DNA of 52,413 bases from Pseudonocardia sp. (GTDB lineage: Bacteria; Actinomycetota; Actinomycetes; Mycobacteriales; Pseudonocardiaceae). The stretch is taken from positions 1 through 52,413 of the forward strand of contig NZ_JAOPWR010000428.1 in NCBI RefSeq assembly GCF_025965585.1. The letters run 5' to 3'. Below, piece by piece: positions 51,167 through 52,413 of the stretch. A program made the translations under genes and the position numbers. Positions within the stretch are counted from its first letter, which is position 1, and each line of letters begins with the position of its first letter. The notes under the pieces are model-generated. The model was not told the origin of the DNA, made no database searches, and saw only the letters and a program-made list of their open reading frames with translations.

Positions 51167-51236
51167 CATCTGCGCGCCGTTTTGCGTCCTCGCACCGTCC
51201 ACGGAGGGTGCGAGGACGCGAAATCGCGCGCGGATC
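51167..51236. repeat. 70-bp palindromic repeat, copy 1
   Basis: An inverted repeat with core 51172-51231 and arms GCGCGCCGTTTTGCGTCCTC / complement (3 mismatches in 25 bp). The 60-bp core is 58/60 identical to the copy at 52222-52281 in the same orientation. The right end is GATC after one base; on the left it is CATC. It begins 4 nt after the stop codon of the minus-strand gene at 51241. Confidence 0.93.
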
Positions 51237-51240
51237 GGCC

Positions 51241-52179
51241 TCAGGCTCGGTCGAAGGACGCGCGGATCCGGGCGACGACCGGTGCGAACCTCGGCGGCAG
51301 CTCGTCCCACGTCCAGCGGACCACACCGACCTGCTCGTCACGGACCCGGTCCTCACGGATCTTCTCCGCGACGACGGCATCCGCTGCCGTCTGTTCTGGC
51401 GCAAGCAGCCGCCCGTACTTCGCCAACCCGTCGAACTCACCGGCGGTGCGGAACATCGGCCACCAGAAGTCGACCTCCGCCCCGGTGCCCGGTATCTCGT
51501 ACTGCAGCACGGGCGGCGGCAGACCGGCGCGGTGGATGGCCAGCCTGCTCAAGGTCTCGCCGGGACTCATCGATCCCGCGTCCGCGAAGGCGATCACCCG
51601 CCGAGCCCGCGGCGTGCCGCTCCGATGCGCACCGCGCCCGACGGCGTCGGTGAGATCGTCGGGCACGACGAGATGGCGATGCAGTGCTGCGTCCGCCGGG
51701 ACCAGCGCCTGTTCGAACGACTCCGAGCGGGCGAGATCTGCGACGGTCCGGGCCACCGAGGTGACGGCGACTCCGTCGACCTCCACGATCTCGTCGCCGT
51801 CGAGGGCCGCGACGTGCACATGCAGCAGTGAGGTACGTCGTCCGCCCGAGCGACGATCCTTGGTGACGTGGACACGGTCCAGCGCCGTGCGCCACAGCGG
51901 GAGTCCGTGCAGCACCGCTGCCGAGGCGTGGCTGGCCACCGCATCCGGGGCGACCTTGCGCACCGTCGCGCGGACGAGGAGAACGTGTCTCGCGAACACG
52001 TCCTCGAGCCGCGGATCATCGGCCGGCAGGTACGCGCCGGGACGCAGCGTCGTCAGCGACTCGGACGCCCGGAGTTGACGCAGCTCGTCGTCGGTGACCC
52101 CGGAGGCCAGCAGAAGCGGCCGGAGCCCGATCTCGGAAGGACTGTTCTCCACGACGACGAGCCTGCCGCCCGCCCCCAT
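51241..52179 (-). CDS. AbiEi/DUF559-like protein with restriction-endonuclease-like C-terminus
   Basis: A 312-aa protein of a type common in actinobacteria. The N-terminal part (LLLASGVTDDELRQLRASES, then LRPGAYLPADDP) resembles the winged-helix AbiEi antitoxin domain; ASHASAAVLHGLPLW and RTVADLARS follow. The C-terminus has VDFWWP, GEFDGLAKYGR and VVRWTWDELP, with the Asp...Glu-x-Asp...Lys spacing of a VSR/DUF559 nuclease-like fold. No toxin (AbiEii) gene is next to it, so it is not an ordinary toxin-antitoxin pair. ATG 52179 is a weak choice (poor ribosome site); a GTG near the sequence VENSPSE is possible. It is bracketed by the two palindromic repeats. Confidence 0.7.
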   Translation of the reverse strand: MGAGGRLVVVENSPSEIGLRPLLLASGVTDDELRQLRASESLTTLRPGAYLPADDPRLEDVFARHVLLVRATVRKVAPDAVASHASAAVLHGLPLWRTALDRVHVTKDRRSGGRRTSLLHVHVAALDGDEIVEVDGVAVTSVARTVADLARSESFEQALVPADAALHRHLVVPDDLTDAVGRGAHRSGTPRARRVIAFADAGSMSPGETLSRLAIHRAGLPPPVLQYEIPGTGAEVDFWWPMFRTAGEFDGLAKYGRLLAPEQTAADAVVAEKIREDRVRDEQVGVVRWTWDELPPRFAPVVARIRASFDRA

Positions 52180-52216
52180 CGCTCGCGGCCGAATGAGCGA
52201 ACCTGTGGACAACCCT

Positions 52217-52286
52217 GATCCGCGCGCCGTTTTGCGTCCTCGCACCCTCCACGGAGGGTGCGAGGACGCAAAATCGCGCGCAGATC
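52217..52286. repeat. 70-bp palindromic repeat, copy 2
   Basis: Core 52222-52281 with GATC-N-GCGCGC at both ends (52217 and 52286). The inner stem is perfect for 20 bp (TTTTGCGTCCTCGCACCCTC with its complement) and has a 4-nt loop. It begins 9 nt after the stop codon of the minus-strand gene ending at 52296, the same placement as copy 1. Confidence 0.95.
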
Positions 52287-52295
52287 GGGATGGGC

Positions 52296-52413
52296 TCAGG
52301 CCAGGAGGCTCGGGTGCTCCGTCGCCTCCCCGTTCCTGGCTTCCACCAGCGTCTCGTACGTGCTCGTGTCCGGCTCCGCCTCCGACAGCAGCGGCACCAC
52401 GTGCTCGCGCACC
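52296..52413 (-). CDS. C-terminus of an unidentified protein (runs off the window)
   Basis: The last 38 codons of a minus-strand gene are visible, opening with VREHVVPLLSEAE, containing YETLVEARNGEA and ending HPSLLA before TGA at 52296-52298. Third-position GC bias supports coding. Too little is present to name the family. Confidence 0.6.
   Translation of the reverse strand, partial: VREHVVPLLSEAEPDTSTYETLVEARNGEATEHPSLLA

Noticed and set aside
51070..51195. Longer N-terminus for glyS starting inside the palindromic repeat
   Set aside because: The start and first residues come from repeat copy 1; the same peptide arises from copy 2 before another gene. GTG 51069 has a proper ribosome site and family length.
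51241..52179. AbiE toxin-antitoxin system
   Set aside because: Only an AbiEi-like N-terminal region is present; no AbiEii nucleotidyltransferase toxin lies next to it.
51167..52286. Insertion sequence flanked by inverted repeats
   Set aside because: The two elements are direct copies of one palindrome, and the gene between them has no transposase motif.

Overview
This is a gene-dense, roughly 70% GC stretch with frequent GTG starts, many 4-nt stop/start overlaps, several probable leaderless starts (TANNNT 6-8 nt before the start codon) and GC-biased third codon positions. These traits point to an actinobacterium. The gene content (IniB-like protein, mycothiol-enzyme-type MDMPI domain, duplicated-permease ABC system, AbiEi/DUF559-type orphan gene) fits the Pseudonocardiaceae, possibly Pseudonocardia; the genus is an inference. 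The window looks chromosomal: it carries dnaG, glyS, dgt, acs and a tRNA-Asn, with no integrase, transposase, phage genes or CRISPR array.

Layout. 0-9.7 kb: tRNA-Asn(GTT), a small YtxH-like protein, an ATPase gene remnant, and a metal/ion transport block (SmtB-type ArsR sensor with a complete alpha-5 metal site, MgtA-type P-ATPase, duplicated permease plus ABC ATPase, CDF exporter), then an SDR and an IniB-like Asp/His/Asn-rich protein. 10-20.5 kb: a galactoside regulon, with alpha-galactosidase divergent from a translationally coupled run of sugar-binding lipoprotein, two permeases, GH42 beta-galactosidase, DeoR regulator, galT and galK. It takes up galactosides, splits them and feeds galactose into the Leloir pathway; galE and galM are not here. 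20.5-25.2 kb: small enzymes and regulators (MDMPI-VOC fusion, PaiB-like, LysR divergent from an atypical SDR, SRPBCC, PdxI-like reductase). 25.4-28.5 kb: a two-gene unit joining a cyclic-nucleotide-binding-domain histidine kinase to a receiver/thioredoxin-reductase fusion. 29-32.6 kb: an OpuC/OsmU-type osmoprotectant ABC transporter.

32.6-36 kb: trans-aconitate methyltransferase, an unknown protein coupled to dnaG, dnaG, and a one-TM micro-protein. 36-38 kb: acetyl-CoA synthetase with a one-base frameshift. 38-44.2 kb: EamA exporter, secreted HNH nuclease lipoprotein, MerR regulator with a 19-bp-spacer promoter, DUF4232 lipoprotein, an ECF sigma-factor stump, and an xdhC-ydcF-dgt operon. 44.2-49.6 kb: a DesKR-like two-component pair, two CNNM/CorC-like membrane proteins, an alpha/beta hydrolase and a 66-aa internally repeated protein. 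49.7-52.4 kb: glyS, an AbiEi/DUF559-like gene and the 3' end of an unknown gene, with two nearly identical 70-bp palindromic elements each sitting just after a stop codon.

The items most worth following up are the redox-enzyme/cNMP-kinase signalling pair, the paired palindromic elements, the acs frameshift, the binding-protein-less ABC system coupled to a P-type ATPase, the IniB-like repeat protein, and the recurring leaderless promoters with operators placed in or on them. All assignments come from reading motifs; no database search was run.
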